NCBI GenBank assembly: GCA_020555865.1
Contig: JAJCJJ010000002.1
Span: 186,001-250,000, forward strand
Direction of reading: 5' to 3'
Length of the DNA stretch: 64,000 nucleotides
DNA from: a bacterium 210917-DFI.7.65
GTDB taxonomy: Bacteria; Bacillota; Clostridia; Oscillospirales; Oscillospiraceae
The stretch's first letter is position 1; the number at the start of each line of letters is the position of its first letter. A program made the position numbers and the translations under genes. Below the pieces are notes generated by a model. The model was given only the letters and a program-made list of their open reading frames with translations. It made no database searches and was not told the origin of the DNA. Below, one piece after another: positions 1 through 9,963 of the stretch.

Positions 1-683
1 TAAGCGTGCAGTTTGAGCCGGTTCTTCATCCCCTGCAGCACAGCGCGGTGGAAACTGTACTCATTGTGCCCGTCGCATTCGGCAATCAGCTCCAGCAACA
101 GCTTTTTACTGATGATATACACTTCCAGCGCATCGCAGCCGCCCCGCACCTCGCCGCGGCTGACCACATCGGTGATCGTGCCGTCTTCGTCCATCAAATA
201 GCTGGTGGTTTTCCCGTCTCCGCCGGGCGCACAGACACAGGTAATGTCCGCGCCGGAACGGATATGCTCCTCCAGCACATCCCCCAGCGGCATATTACAG
301 ATCAGCGCACCGTTGGCCAGAACCACATATTCCTGCCGGATCCGCTGCACATAACTTTCAATGGCAGCCAGCGCCTCCATCTTACCGCGGAACTCCCGGC
401 TGGGATCGATCTTGGGCACCGAAGGCAACAGACGCAGCCCGCCGTGCTTGCGGCTCAGATCCCAGTCCTTGCCGGAGCCAAGATGATCCAGCATACTCTG
501 ATACTTATCCTGCAGAATAATGCCCACATCGGTCACGCCGGCATTGACCATATTGGAGATGGTAAAGTCCACAATGCGGTAGCGGGCCGCATAGGGGATG
601 GAATCTGCCACACGCTGCTCCACCAGCGTCTGCAGTTTCGGGCATTTGCCGTAGGCAAAAATGATACCATGCATCCGGGTCAT
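1..683 (-). CDS. glgD: GlgD, ADP-glucose pyrophosphorylase-like subunit (3' end cut off)
   Basis: About 227 N-terminal residues of the nucleotidyltransferase domain of the GlgD subunit, which in Firmicutes pairs with GlgC to make ADP-glucose for glycogen. It starts [20 protein letters not shown] and keeps the family's [15 protein letters not shown] and GSGKDWDL blocks. The glycine-rich LAGGxGxRL loop of GlgC is replaced by FAYGKCPKL, as is usual for GlgD, which is mainly regulatory. A strong AGGAGG site lies just before the ATG. The start overlaps the glgC stop as ATGA, indicating translational coupling. The C-terminal beta-helix part lies beyond the left window edge. Confidence 0.93.
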   Translation of the reverse strand, partial: MTRMHGIIFAYGKCPKLQTLVEQRVADSIPYAARYRIVDFTISNMVNAGVTDVGIILQDKYQSMLDHLGSGKDWDLSRKHGGLRLLPSVPKIDPSREFRGKMEALAAIESYVQRIRQEYVVLANGALICNMPLGDVLEEHIRSGADITCVCAPGGDGKTTSYLMDEDGTITDVVSRGEVRGGCDALEVYIISKKLLLELIAECDGHNEYSFHRAVLQGMKNRLKLHA

Positions 684-1897
684 TTTCTCAGCACCTCCTT
701 GTGATCGCTGTCCAGCATTTTGCCAGGGGCCACAACTTCCTTTTCCGCAATCCGGCAAAACGGCCCGATCACAGCAATACCCCAAGCGGACGGGTCTTCC
801 GCCGTCTCCGGCGGTGCGCCTACCCTGGCATCCGGACCAATATGCGCGCCCTCGCCCAGAATAGCATATTCCACTGACGCGCCGTCTTCAATCACCGCGC
901 CGGGCATCACCACGCTGTAGCGCACGCTGGTGCCTTTGCCCACTGTGACGGAATGGGCTACCACAGAGTTCTCCACACTTCCCTCAATGATGCTGCCCTG
1001 CGTGACCACGCTGTGGCTTACCATGGCCCGCGCACCGAGATAGGCCGGTGCTTTGCGCGGCGTACGGGCATAGATCGGCCATTCGCTGTCGAATACATCC
1101 AACCCACCGTTGCGGGCCAGCATATCCATATTGGCGTCCCACAGACTGTCCAGCGTACCCACATCTTTCCAGTATCCGGCAAAGCGGTACGCCACCATTT
1201 TCTTGCCGTCTCGGAGCATATTGGGAATAATATTTTTCCCGAAATCATTCTGGGAATCCGCGTCTTTCTCGTCTTCAACCAGGTAATGCCGCAGCTCCTT
1301 CCAGGAGAAGCAGTAAATCCCCATAGAAGCCAGGTTGCTCTTTGGTTGGGACGGTTTTTCCTCAAACTCGACGATGCCGTCTTCTTCATCCACATTCATA
1401 ATACCGAAACGGGGCGCCTCGTCCCACGGAACCTCCATCACGGAAATGGTGCAGGCCGCCCCGCTTTCCTTGTGTCGGTTGACCATTTTCGCATAGTCCA
1501 TTTTATAAATATGGTCGCCGGACAGAATCACCACATACTCCGGCTCATACAGGTCAATAAAACCAATGTTCTGATAGATGGCATTGGCCGTTCCCTTATA
1601 CCAGGTACCCTGATCGCCCTGGGAAACATAGGGCGGCAAAATATGTACGCCGCCGTCGCTGCCGTCCAGATCCCATGGCTGTCCGCTGCCGATATAGCTG
1701 TTCAGTTCCAGGGGCTGATACTGCGTCAACACACCCACCGTATCAATACCGGAATTGACACAGTTGGACAGAGGAAAATCGATAATGCGGTATTTTCCGC
1801 CAAATGGTATGGCCGGCTTTGCCACTTTGCCCGTCAGCACATAAAGCCGGCTGCCCTGGCCCCCAGCCAGGAGCATCGCAACAACCTCTTTTTTCAT
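680..1897 (-). CDS. glgC: Glucose-1-phosphate adenylyltransferase GlgC
   Basis: 405 aa. Makes ADP-glucose from ATP and glucose-1-phosphate, the committed step of bacterial glycogen synthesis. The N-terminal part has the nucleotide-binding loop [14 protein letters not shown], the [11 protein letters not shown] block, the GSGQPWDL block and the sugar-phosphate region [11 protein letters not shown]; the C-terminal third is a left-handed beta-helix. The start [10 protein letters not shown] is preferred over an upstream in-frame ATG because AGGAAAGGA lies about 10 nt before it and family members begin here. It sits between glgB (42 bp upstream) and glgD (4-nt overlap) in one operon. Confidence 0.95.
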   Translation of the reverse strand: MKKEVVAMLLAGGQGSRLYVLTGKVAKPAIPFGGKYRIIDFPLSNCVNSGIDTVGVLTQYQPLELNSYIGSGQPWDLDGSDGGVHILPPYVSQGDQGTWYKGTANAIYQNIGFIDLYEPEYVVILSGDHIYKMDYAKMVNRHKESGAACTISVMEVPWDEAPRFGIMNVDEEDGIVEFEEKPSQPKSNLASMGIYCFSWKELRHYLVEDEKDADSQNDFGKNIIPNMLRDGKKMVAYRFAGYWKDVGTLDSLWDANMDMLARNGGLDVFDSEWPIYARTPRKAPAYLGARAMVSHSVVTQGSIIEGSVENSVVAHSVTVGKGTSVRYSVVMPGAVIEDGASVEYAILGEGAHIGPDARVGAPPETAEDPSAWGIAVIGPFCRIAEKEVVAPGKMLDSDHKEVLRK

Positions 1898-1939
1898 CGT
1901 CTGCCAATCCTTTCCTGTCAATACTTCTTATCCGCTTGC

Positions 1940-3943
1940 TCAGGCGCGTTCTTTAGCCGAAGCCTGCCCGGAGCGTCTTATGGGCATATCCTTTGCCGGA
2001 ATTTTCTTCACTGTGACCAGCTTCTGGTCAACGGTCTTATTCTTCGGCATACGCAGGTATCCCTCTCCCCGCAGCACCATGCCGGCCATGGGAGGAATCG
2101 TGACCTCCACACTGCAGGGATGGCCGTGGGACGGAATCCATTCCGTTCGCACCCGCGCAGGATTGCCTGCGCCACTGCCCCCAAACGCGGGATCATCGGA
2201 ATTAAAAATTTCAACATATTCTTTTTTCTGTGGCACGCCGAAGCGGTAATGGTGCAGTTCCACTGGAGAAAAATTCACCGCACAGACCACTTCTTTACCT
2301 TTTTTATCCCGCCGCAGGAACACCACCACATTATTATTGCAGTCGTCGGCCACAATCCATTCAAAGCCTTCCCAGTCAAAATCCACTTCCCACAGCTCTT
2401 TGGTGTCCAGATAAAAATGGTTCGCCGCTTCGAAAAATGTTTTCAGCTTTGCGTGCAGAGGCTCATTCAGCAAGGCCCAATCCAACTGGCCTTCATAATG
2501 CCATTCATTGATCTGGCCCAGCTCTGCACCCATAAAGATCAGTTTTTTACCCGGGTGCATCAGAATATAAGAGTAGAACGCCCGCACACCGGCAGCTTTC
2601 AGTGTTTCATCGCCGGGCATCTTTCCCATCAGCGAGCCTTTCATATGCACCACCTCATCGTGGGACATAGGAAGCACAAAATTCTCAGAAAAGGCATACA
2701 TAAAGGAAAACGTCACGTCCCGATGATTGTCCTTTCGGAAATAGGGATCGAGCTTGATGTAATGGGTCATATCGTTCATCCAGCCCATATTCCATTTCAA
2801 ATTGAATCCCAGCCCGCCGGCGTCCACCGGGCGGGACACCATAGGCCAAGCCGTGGATTCCTCCGCGATCATCAGCACATCGGGATTCGTTCGGAACGCC
2901 ATGCGGTTGAGATCCTGCAAAAAGGCGATGGCCTCCAGATTTTCTTTGCCGCCTTTGCGGTTGGGTGTCCACTGACCGTCCCTGCGGTCATAATCGAGAT
3001 ACAGCATGGACGCCACAGCATCCACTCGCAGTCCGTCAATATGATACTGGGTGATCCAGTACTCCGCTGAGGACAGCAGGAAAGATTTGACCTCCGGCTT
3101 TTCATAATCGAACACCCGGGTACCCCAGCCGTAGTGCTCCCATTTTTTAGGATCCGCATACTCATAACAGGGCACACCGTCAAATTCATACAGGCCGAAT
3201 GCATCCTTGCAGAAATGAGCCGGCACCCAGTCCAGTACCACGCCAATACCTGCCTGATGGCACTGGTCCACAAAATACATAAAATCCTTGGGCGTGCCGT
3301 AACGTGAGGTAGGGGCAAAATAACCGGTGCACTGGTAGCCCCAGGAGGCGTCCAGCGGATGCTCTGTTACCGGCAGCAGTTCAACGTAGTTGTATCCCAG
3401 CTCCTTCACATAAGGCACCAGCTGCTCGGCCAGATCCCGGTAACTCAGGGAATCGCCGTTTTCATAGCGTTTCCAGGAACCAAGATGCACCTCATAAGTG
3501 TTCATAGGTGCTTCGCTGATCTTGCGCCGGTGCCGCTGCGCCCGAAACGCCTGATCGTGCCATTCATACCCCCGGATATCATAGAGTTTGGAAGCCGTGC
3601 CGGGCCGCGTCTCAGCGTGGAAGGCATAGGGATCCGCCTTCATGCGGATCTCCCCATCCGGGCCGGTGATGGCGAACTTGTAAAGATCATACTCCTGCAG
3701 CCCTGGCACAAACCCTTCCCAAATTTCCCGCTCGACGATGCTCATCGGGTTTTTTTCGGCGTCCCAATCATTGAAATCGCCGACCACGGCCACCTTTTTC
3801 GCATGGGGCGCCCACACGCGGAACACATAACCGTCCGTACTCTCGCGCTGTGCCGCGTGCGCGCCGAAAAACTCATACCCCTGAGCCATGGTTCCCTCGT
3901 GAAACACATGGCTGTTAAAGGCGAGACTGTCTTTTCTTCCCAT
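1940..3943 (-). CDS. glgB: 1,4-alpha-glucan branching enzyme GlgB
   Basis: 667 aa GH13 enzyme that introduces alpha-1,6 branches into glycogen. An N-terminal CBM48-like domain (VFRVWAPHAKKVAVVGDFN) precedes the (beta/alpha)8 barrel. Catalytic blocks are visible: GLRVDAV (nucleophile Asp), MIAEESTAWP (acid/base Glu) and MSHDEVVH (transition-state Asp); the C-terminal beta domain ends in an unusual lysine-rich tail of about 35 residues. AAGGAG precedes the ATG. It is the first gene of glgB-glgC-glgD and has a good promoter about 140 bp upstream. No glgA or glgP is in view; they may lie beyond the left edge. Confidence 0.95.
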   Translation of the reverse strand: MGRKDSLAFNSHVFHEGTMAQGYEFFGAHAAQRESTDGYVFRVWAPHAKKVAVVGDFNDWDAEKNPMSIVEREIWEGFVPGLQEYDLYKFAITGPDGEIRMKADPYAFHAETRPGTASKLYDIRGYEWHDQAFRAQRHRRKISEAPMNTYEVHLGSWKRYENGDSLSYRDLAEQLVPYVKELGYNYVELLPVTEHPLDASWGYQCTGYFAPTSRYGTPKDFMYFVDQCHQAGIGVVLDWVPAHFCKDAFGLYEFDGVPCYEYADPKKWEHYGWGTRVFDYEKPEVKSFLLSSAEYWITQYHIDGLRVDAVASMLYLDYDRRDGQWTPNRKGGKENLEAIAFLQDLNRMAFRTNPDVLMIAEESTAWPMVSRPVDAGGLGFNLKWNMGWMNDMTHYIKLDPYFRKDNHRDVTFSFMYAFSENFVLPMSHDEVVHMKGSLMGKMPGDETLKAAGVRAFYSYILMHPGKKLIFMGAELGQINEWHYEGQLDWALLNEPLHAKLKTFFEAANHFYLDTKELWEVDFDWEGFEWIVADDCNNNVVVFLRRDKKGKEVVCAVNFSPVELHHYRFGVPQKKEYVEIFNSDDPAFGGSGAGNPARVRTEWIPSHGHPCSVEVTIPPMAGMVLRGEGYLRMPKNKTVDQKLVTVKKIPAKDMPIRRSGQASAKERA

Positions 3944-4080
3944 GTTTATCAGCTCCTTGTCTTTTCCACAGAGACAATTCTATTCTATAGAACATTTTTC
4001 GAAAAAATGGAAAAATTTTCGACGTTCTTCTATCCTTTTTTACAGAAACATCTCCTTGAATCCTTTTCATGTTTGTACAA

Positions 4081-4109
4081 ATTATACAACTGCATCAAAA
4101 ATCCGTCAA
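4081..4109 (-). promoter_or_regulatory. Sigma-A-type promoter of glgB operon
   Basis: On the minus strand TTGACG (4104-4109), 17-bp spacer, TATAAT (4081-4086). It predicts a leader of about 130 nt before glgB. Confidence 0.8.
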
Positions 4110-4183
4110 GGAGAAACGCCGGATTCCGTTCTGTTAGAATTGCACGAAAAATAAAGGCGTTTTTTGCCATATCCGCAACACTG

Positions 4184-4223
4184 AAAAAGAAAGCAGAACG
4201 CTTGCACGCAAGCATCCTGCTTT
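4184..4223 (-). terminator. Intrinsic terminator after the UPF0210 gene
   Basis: On the minus strand AAAGCAG..TGCTTGC pairs with GCAAGCG..CTGCTTT (small internal mismatch), followed by CTTTTT. It separates the UPF0210 gene from the glgB promoter. Confidence 0.75.
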
Positions 4224-4233
4224 GAAACTTTGT

Positions 4234-5592
4234 TCAATTTTTCAGGCTGTGCATCGGCGCGGGGATTCGCCCGCCTCTGGCAATAAAAGCCGCAGCGCTT
4301 TCGCCATGCACCGGCATGATGGGCGCGCTGCCCAGCAGACCGCCGAAATCCACCGTGTCGCCCACCTTCAGCCCCGGCGCGGGAATCAGACGCACCGCCG
4401 TAGTTTTGGTGTTCACCATACCAATGGCCGCCTCGTCGGCAATGATTGCCGAAAGGGTCTGCGCCGACGTGTCGCCGGGCACTGCAATCATGTCCAGGCC
4501 CACCGAACACACACAGGTCATGGCTTCCAGCTTGTCCAGCGTCAGCGTGCCGGAAGACGCAGCCGCGATCATACCCTCATCTTCGCTGACGGGGATAAAC
4601 GCGCCAGACAGGCCGCCCACGCTGGAAGACGCCATAACGCCGCCTTTCTTCACCGCATCATTGAGCATCGCCAGTGCCGCCGTAGTGCCGTGGGTACCGC
4701 AGACTTCCAAACCCATTTCTTCCAGAATGCGGGCCACGCTGTCACCGATGGCCGGCGTGGGCGCCAGGGACAGATCCACAATGCCAAAAGGAACGTCCAA
4801 ACGCCGGGATGCCTCCTGCGCCACAAGCTGGCCCATACGGGTGATATGGAACGCCGTCTTTTTAATGGTTTCCGCCACCACATCAAAAGGCTCTCCCTTC
4901 ACACTCTGCAGCGCATGATGAACCACACCGGGGCCGGAAACACCCACATTGATGACCTGATCCGCCTCGGACACGCCGTGAAAGGCTCCTGCCATGAAGG
5001 GGTTGTCCTCCACTGCGTTGCAGAACACCACCAGCTTAGCGCAGCCAAAACCATGAGCGTCAGCGGTACGCTGAGCCGTATTCTTGATCACTTCGCCCAT
5101 CAGGGCCACAGCGTCCATATTGATGCCCGCCTTGGTAGAGCCGATGTTCACCGAAGCACACACCAGTTCCGTGGTGGCCAGGGCCTCGGGAATGGAACGG
5201 ATCAGCCGCAGATCCGCCCCAGTCATGCCCTTTTGCACCAGCGCGGAGAAGCCGCCGATAAAGTTGACGCCCGTTTCCGCCCGGGCTTTGTCCAACGCCA
5301 CGGCAAAGGGCACATAATCCCGCGTCTCCGACGCGCCGGCCACCAAGGCGATGGGTGTGACGGAAATGCGTTTGTTTACAATGGGAATGCCAAATTCCGC
5401 CTCGATGGCCTCTCCGGTTTTCACCAAATCTTTGGCGCTGCGGGTGATTTTGTCATAAATTTTCTCGCAGGCCCGCTTGGGATCACTGTCGCAGCAGTCC
5501 AGCAGCGAAATGCCCATGGTAATGGTGCGGATGTCCAGATGCTGCTGATCGATCATGTGGATCGTGCTGAGAATATCGTTTTGATTCATCAT
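4234..5592 (-). CDS. UPF0210 (DUF711, PFL-like) family protein
   Basis: 452 aa member of UPF0210, a family related in fold to glycyl-radical PFL-type proteins but with no firmly assigned reaction. It is rich in family glycine motifs ([47 protein letters not shown]). The start is one of two tandem ATGs 8-11 nt after GAGGGTG; an upstream in-frame TTG has no site. The ACT-domain gene lies 15 bp upstream in the same operon. This UPF0237-UPF0210 pairing is common in Firmicutes and suggests the ACT protein senses a ligand for this one (inference). Confidence 0.9.
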   Translation of the reverse strand: MMNQNDILSTIHMIDQQHLDIRTITMGISLLDCCDSDPKRACEKIYDKITRSAKDLVKTGEAIEAEFGIPIVNKRISVTPIALVAGASETRDYVPFAVALDKARAETGVNFIGGFSALVQKGMTGADLRLIRSIPEALATTELVCASVNIGSTKAGINMDAVALMGEVIKNTAQRTADAHGFGCAKLVVFCNAVEDNPFMAGAFHGVSEADQVINVGVSGPGVVHHALQSVKGEPFDVVAETIKKTAFHITRMGQLVAQEASRRLDVPFGIVDLSLAPTPAIGDSVARILEEMGLEVCGTHGTTAALAMLNDAVKKGGVMASSSVGGLSGAFIPVSEDEGMIAAASSGTLTLDKLEAMTCVCSVGLDMIAVPGDTSAQTLSAIIADEAAIGMVNTKTTAVRLIPAPGLKVGDTVDFGGLLGSAPIMPVHGESAAAFIARGGRIPAPMHSLKN

Positions 5593-5607
5593 AAACAAAA
5601 CACCCTC

Positions 5608-5877
5608 TTAAATCTTATGCATCGCGTTGAAAATATCCTCACGCTGAATGCGCACACTGAGTCCCCGGTTCTGGCCATAGTCCGCCAGGGCAGCGGACAG
5701 GGTATCGAAAGGCTGTGCGCACTGCTCGGTATCCACCACCATCATCATGGTGAAATAGTCGTTCATAACGGTCTGGCTGATGTCCAGCACGTTCACCTGA
5801 TACTCCGCCAGTTTTGTGCATACCCCGGCAATGATGCCCACCTGATCCTTGCCAATCACGGTAACGATTGCTTTCAT
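5608..5877 (-). CDS. ACT-domain protein, UPF0237 family
   Basis: 89 aa single ACT domain (beta-alpha-beta-beta-alpha-beta), beginning MKAIVTVIGKDQVGIIAGVC, with the ligand-type turn GKDQVGIIAG. Free-standing ACT proteins of this family are GcvR-like small-molecule sensors. It is the first gene of the pair with the UPF0210 gene, so co-function is likely, though the ligand is unknown. Confidence 0.88.
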   Translation of the reverse strand: MKAIVTVIGKDQVGIIAGVCTKLAEYQVNVLDISQTVMNDYFTMMMVVDTEQCAQPFDTLSAALADYGQNRGLSVRIQREDIFNAMHKI

Positions 5878-5918
5878 GCTCGCTTTCTCCTTTTTTGTTT
5901 TTCTGATTTCAGTTTCCT

Positions 5919-6500
5919 TCAGGTTTCGTTCAGCTCGTCCAGCGTCAGCTCAAAGGCCGGCAGGAAGTGCTCCATAAAATAGTGCACTTCCGGCAGGGGG
6001 TTCTGGCGCAGGGCGTCCAGAATCTGCTCCGCAGCGGCGCGGAACTCGTTGTTGCCCGCCTTACCCTCTTCCACGCATTTGATATAGGCCGACAGCTTGT
6101 CCGCTGCCTTCACCAGATTCGCTACATCCACGTCGCTTTCCTTGAGGATTGGCTCATACTCCTCCGCCAGCTCTTCTCCCAGCATGGAAAGCAGCCGGTC
6201 CTGGGCCACGGATTCCACTGCTTTGTACGAATCCCGGATCGCGGGGTTATAATATTTGATGGGCGTGGGCAGATCACCGGTGAGAATTTCCGAAGCATCG
6301 TGATACAGCGCCGCCACAGCCACAGCTCCCGCGTCCACGGTTCCGCCGAAACAGCGGTTGCGGATCACCGCCAGGGCATGGGCCAGCACGGCCACCATGT
6401 GGGAATGCTCCTGGATATTTTCGGAATAGGAATTGCGCATCAGCGACCAGCGCGTGATGTAGCGCATGCGGGAGATATAGGCAAAAAAGTTTTCGTTCAT
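5919..6500 (-). CDS. yfbR: HD-domain 5'-nucleotidase, YfbR type
   Basis: 193 aa. YfbR-type enzymes remove the phosphate from deoxynucleoside 5'-monophosphates with a divalent metal held by an HD domain. Metal ligands are visible: His in EHSHMVAVLAH, the HD pair in LYHDASEILTGDLPTP, and the distal Asp in KAADKLSAYIKC. The start MNENFFAYISRM is chosen because AGGAAAGAG lies about 9 nt before it; the open frame extends further upstream without a site. It follows mtaB by 64 bp on the same strand. Confidence 0.88.
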   Translation of the reverse strand: MNENFFAYISRMRYITRWSLMRNSYSENIQEHSHMVAVLAHALAVIRNRCFGGTVDAGAVAVAALYHDASEILTGDLPTPIKYYNPAIRDSYKAVESVAQDRLLSMLGEELAEEYEPILKESDVDVANLVKAADKLSAYIKCVEEGKAGNNEFRAAAEQILDALRQNPLPEVHYFMEHFLPAFELTLDELNET

Positions 6501-6564
6501 ATAATTCTCTTTCCTGTCTTTGTATTCCATTTTATCAAATTTCAGGGCGCGGCACAATGGGCAA

Positions 6565-7848
6565 TCAAACCAATTCTCCCTGCAGCACAGCACCTTTTCT
6601 CTGCATTATGGAAACGGCGCGCACCGCATTGTGCAGGCCGCTTCCGGCGGCGCACACCTCCATATAATTCGGTGCATGACCCAGGGACATGCCGTTTTCC
6701 TCCCGTTCAAACAAAACAGGATAGGTTTTCCCCACGCAGCCGTCCAGATAGTCCGTGTGCATCTGTTCCGCTGCGGTGCCGGCGCGGCGCACGCGCTCCT
6801 CTTTCACCGCTGCGTCCACCTGACGCATCTGCGCCGCCGGCGTGCCCGGACGAATAGAATAGGGAAACACATGCATCTGCGCAAAGCCGCAGCGCCGAAT
6901 AAACGCAAGGGTCTTCTGAAATTCCTCCTCCGTCTCTTCCGGAAACCCCACAATAAGATCCGTAGTGATGGCGGGACGATCAAAAAAATCGCGCAGCAGC
7001 TGTACCGATTCAAAATAGCGTGCTGTGTCATATTTCCGGTTCATGCGCCGCAGCGTCTCGTCGCACCCGCTCTGCAGAGACAAATGGAACTGGGGGCACA
7101 CGTTGGGCAGCGCCGCCAAGCGGATACAAAACTCCTCCGTCACCGTGCGCGGCTCCAAGCTGCCCAAACGGATGCGCACTTCCGGTACCGCCCGGCACAC
7201 TGCCTCCACCAGATCGGTCAGGGTCTGCCCCGTTTTGAGATCCCGGCCCCAGGAGGAAATTTCAATGCCCGTGAGCACAATTTCCCGGTATCCCTCCCTG
7301 GCCAAGCGGAGGCTCTCAGCCACCGCCTCTTCTATCGACAGAGAGCGCACCCTGCCCCGGGCATAGGGGATGATACAGTACGAGCAGAAGTTTACGCAGC
7401 CGTCTTCTACTTTTAGCATAGCACGGGTGCGGCTGGCCAATCCACCGGCAGGAAGCGGCTCAAACACACGCCGGGCCATGGCGTCATCCACCGCCACCAC
7501 AGGACGGCGCTGGGCAAATTCCTGCTCCAGCAGATCGAGAAAGCCCATGCGGTTGCCGCTGCCGGAGAGCACGTCAATCCCCAGTGCGTGCAGTTCCTCC
7601 GGCGCCACCTGGGCATAGCAGCCGCACACACCCACCACAGCATTTTCATTGCGTTTTTTCGCACGGCGGATGGCATTGCGGGATTTCTTGTCGCTGACTG
7701 CCGTCACCGTACAGGTATTGATGATGTAGGCGTCCGCGGCTTCCTCAAAGGGTACCAGCGTGTGGCCCCGGCGCAGCAGCTCCTGCTCCATAGCCTGAGT
7801 CTCGTACTGATTCACCTTGCAGCCCAGCGTGTAAAGGGCGATTTTCAA
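6565..7848 (-). CDS. mtaB: tRNA t6A37 methylthiotransferase MtaB
   Basis: 427 aa radical-SAM enzyme that turns N6-threonylcarbamoyladenosine-37 of tRNA into its 2-methylthio form. The N-terminal UPF0004 domain has the cluster cysteines (TLGCKVNQYET, INTCTVT, VGVCGCYAQ); the radical-SAM motif C-x3-C-x2-C appears in CVNFCSYCIIPYARG; a C-terminal TRAM-like region is present. A TTG start giving (M)KIALYTLGCKVN is chosen because GGGGGAAGAG precedes it and it matches the usual MtaB N-terminus; the ATG 36 nt upstream has no ribosome site. Confidence 0.92.
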   Translation of the reverse strand: MKIALYTLGCKVNQYETQAMEQELLRRGHTLVPFEEAADAYIINTCTVTAVSDKKSRNAIRRAKKRNENAVVGVCGCYAQVAPEELHALGIDVLSGSGNRMGFLDLLEQEFAQRRPVVAVDDAMARRVFEPLPAGGLASRTRAMLKVEDGCVNFCSYCIIPYARGRVRSLSIEEAVAESLRLAREGYREIVLTGIEISSWGRDLKTGQTLTDLVEAVCRAVPEVRIRLGSLEPRTVTEEFCIRLAALPNVCPQFHLSLQSGCDETLRRMNRKYDTARYFESVQLLRDFFDRPAITTDLIVGFPEETEEEFQKTLAFIRRCGFAQMHVFPYSIRPGTPAAQMRQVDAAVKEERVRRAGTAAEQMHTDYLDGCVGKTYPVLFEREENGMSLGHAPNYMEVCAAGSGLHNAVRAVSIMQRKGAVLQGELV

Positions 7849-7893
7849 AGTTTTCTCTTCCCCCTTGTCATTTCTTTGCAACATAATTATAAT

Positions 7894-7922
7894 ATTATAC
7901 GTTATGAGCGACGGCTGGACAA
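7894..7922 (-). promoter_or_regulatory. Promoter for mtaB
   Basis: Minus strand TTGTCC (7917-7922), 17-bp spacer, TATAAT (7894-7899). It lies back-to-back with the start of the plus-strand cysteine desulfurase gene. Confidence 0.65.
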
Positions 7923-7957
7923 GCCTAAAGTTTTAAGATTGGGGCGTTTTTCTTTCC

Positions 7958-9094
7958 ATGTATTATTTTGATTATGCCGCTACCACGCCGGTGGCGCCAG
8001 AAGCGGCCGAAGCGATGGTCCATGCGCTGACCAGGGCTTTCGGCAACCCTTCCGCCCAGTATCCTCTGGGCCGGGAAGCGCGGGATGCCGTGGCCGCCCA
8101 GCGCGCTGTTATCGCCCAGGCCCTGGGCTGCGACGCCGGAGCACTGTATTTCACTTCCTGCGGCACCGAGAGTGATAACTGGGCCATCCGCGCAGCGCTG
8201 CATATCGGACGTCACACCGGGCGGCATATCATCACCACCGCCGTGGAACACAGCGCCGTACTGGAACCGTGCAAGGCCCTGACCCAAGAGGGGTATGAGG
8301 TAACGTATCTCCAGCCCGACCACGCCGGGCGCATCACCGCTGACCAGGTGGAGGCGGCCCTGCGGGAGGACACGGCACTGGTATCCATCATGGCTGTAAA
8401 CAATGAAACGGGAAACGTATATCCCATCGCGGAGATCGCCCGCCAGCTCAAAGCCCGAAAGAGCCGGGCGCTGCTGCACACCGATGCGGTGCAGGCCTTT
8501 TTGAAAGTTCCGCTGCACGCGCAGGAGGACGGGGCAGATCTCATTTCCCTGAGTGCCCATAAAATCGGCGGCCCCAAAGGCGTGGGCGCACTGTATATCG
8601 CCCCGGCGCTGCAGAGCAAAATGATCCCGCTGCTGCGCGGCGGCGGCCAGGAACAGGGCCTGCGCTCGGGCACAGAAGCCACCGCCCAGATCGCCGGGTT
8701 TGCCAAAGCCGTCGCACAGCGCGCCGATCAGCTGGAGGAGATCCTCGCTCATACCCGCGCCATGCGGGACTATGCTCTGGAGCGGCTTTTGTCCATCCCC
8801 ACCGTGCAGGTGCTGGGCACTCCCGACGCACCTCACATCCTGTGCCTGACGCTGCCGGGCTATCCCAGCCAGAATCTGGTGAGTGAGCTGGGCGACAAGG
8901 GCATCTGCATCTCCGCCGGCAGCGCCTGCCACAAGGGAAAGCCCAGCCATGTAATTGCCGCCCTGCGCCTTTCCAAAAAGGAAGCCGCTGGCGCATTCCG
9001 TATCAGCTTCGGCGAGAAAACCACCCCCGAAGCCGTGGACGCCCTGTACGACGCCGTGCTTACACATAAGAACAGCCGCTTCCCCATGCTGTAA
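7958..9094 (+). CDS. Cysteine desulfurase, NifS/IscS-like
   Basis: 378 aa PLP enzyme that takes sulfur from cysteine as an enzyme persulfide for Fe-S clusters or thiolated cofactors. Visible features: N-terminal YFDYAATTPV, cofactor segments TSCGTESDN and TAVEHSAVLEPC, PLP lysine in SLSAHKIGGPKGVG, RGGGQEQGLRSGT, and the catalytic cysteine in SAGSACHKGKPS. The ribosome site is weak. No IscU or ThiI is adjacent, so its sulfur acceptor cannot be told; a general NifS/IscS role or tRNA thiolation (the neighbour mtaB uses Fe-S clusters) are both possible. Confidence 0.92.
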   Translation: MYYFDYAATTPVAPEAAEAMVHALTRAFGNPSAQYPLGREARDAVAAQRAVIAQALGCDAGALYFTSCGTESDNWAIRAALHIGRHTGRHIITTAVEHSAVLEPCKALTQEGYEVTYLQPDHAGRITADQVEAALREDTALVSIMAVNNETGNVYPIAEIARQLKARKSRALLHTDAVQAFLKVPLHAQEDGADLISLSAHKIGGPKGVGALYIAPALQSKMIPLLRGGGQEQGLRSGTEATAQIAGFAKAVAQRADQLEEILAHTRAMRDYALERLLSIPTVQVLGTPDAPHILCLTLPGYPSQNLVSELGDKGICISAGSACHKGKPSHVIAALRLSKKEAAGAFRISFGEKTTPEAVDALYDAVLTHKNSRFPML

Positions 9095-9138
9095 AGCAAT
9101 ATACAAATCTACAACGGTATGCAAAGGAGACCTGCATC

Positions 9139-9903
9139 ATGAGTAAACCAAAAACCATTGTGACCAACCCGGAACTAAAACAAATGCTGGCAACCCTACG
9201 TTTCCGTGAAGACGCCGACCTGCAGCAAAAAGCCCTCGATCACATCGCCAATCAGGCCCATTTTCTCTCCGCCGTCCACCCTGCCAAAGACAGCCAGCCC
9301 GGCGAGCAGAAATACGATTTTCCTGTGCTCACCACCGGAAAAGGCAATCTGTTCTACCCCATTTTCACCGATCTGGACGAGCTGTCCAAATGGACGGAAG
9401 AAAAGGATTCCGGCTCCGTGGTGCTGGATTTTGACAGCTATGCGGAAATGGTCGCCCAGGACAGCCGGGTACAGGGTCTGGTGGTCGATCCCTACGGCGC
9501 GAATTTCATCCTGGACCGCGATATGGTAAACTATCTGCAGGTGCAAAAAGCCTTCGTGGGCAAACTGGCCATCGAGCAGATGTTCCAGCAAAAGGAAGAT
9601 GCCGGTCCGCAGCTGCGCACTCCGGAACCGTACCCCACAGCACTGGTGCAGGCCATGGCGGACTATATGGCTACAAACGACAGCATCCGCCGCGCCTGGC
9701 TGCGTCTGATGGAAAATGAGGACGAGACAAGCTATCTCGTGATCATCGACGCAGAAGATACCGATACCCACGGCGATTTCGGTGAGGTATCCAGCGCCGC
9801 CATGCCGCATCTGCAGGACATGTATCTGGATCTGATCACACTGGAAGACGAATTCTCCCGCAGCGCCGTAGAGGGTGTGGAACCCTTCTATACCAAAGCG
9901 TAA
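9139..9903 (+). CDS. SseB-family protein
   Basis: 254 aa soluble protein with an SseB N-terminal-like domain (TTGKGNLFYPIFTDLDEL, then LVVDPYGANFILDRDM) and a C-terminal part resembling SseB C (LVIIDAEDTDTHGDFGEVSSAAMPHLQDMYLDLI). SseB raises serine tolerance in E. coli by an unclear mechanism; in Firmicutes these proteins are of unknown function. A good GGAG site precedes the ATG, 44 bp after the cysteine desulfurase, so the two may be cotranscribed. It ends just before a strong terminator. Confidence 0.75.
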   Translation: MSKPKTIVTNPELKQMLATLRFREDADLQQKALDHIANQAHFLSAVHPAKDSQPGEQKYDFPVLTTGKGNLFYPIFTDLDELSKWTEEKDSGSVVLDFDSYAEMVAQDSRVQGLVVDPYGANFILDRDMVNYLQVQKAFVGKLAIEQMFQQKEDAGPQLRTPEPYPTALVQAMADYMATNDSIRRAWLRLMENEDETSYLVIIDAEDTDTHGDFGEVSSAAMPHLQDMYLDLITLEDEFSRSAVEGVEPFYTKA

Positions 9904-9918
9904 AAGCAATCTTCAAGC

Positions 9919-9956
9919 AAAAACGCAGAACCGGAATTCCGGTTCTGCGTTTTTTT
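9919..9956. terminator. Bidirectional intrinsic terminator
   Basis: Perfect 14-bp arms ACGCAGAACCGGAA / TTCCGGTTCTGCGT (9923-9950) with an A run before and a T run after. It serves the SseB-like gene (plus) and sstT (minus). Confidence 0.92.
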
Positions 9957-9963
9957 CTACGCT

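Noticed and set aside
953..3070. 705-aa plus-strand open frame opposite glgB/glgC
   Set aside because: Shadow of real genes on the other strand; biased composition (His, Arg, Gln), no ribosome site, no domain.
4222..5982. 586-aa plus-strand open frame opposite UPF0210
   Set aside because: Antisense shadow of the UPF0210/ACT genes; low-complexity His/Arg-rich translation.
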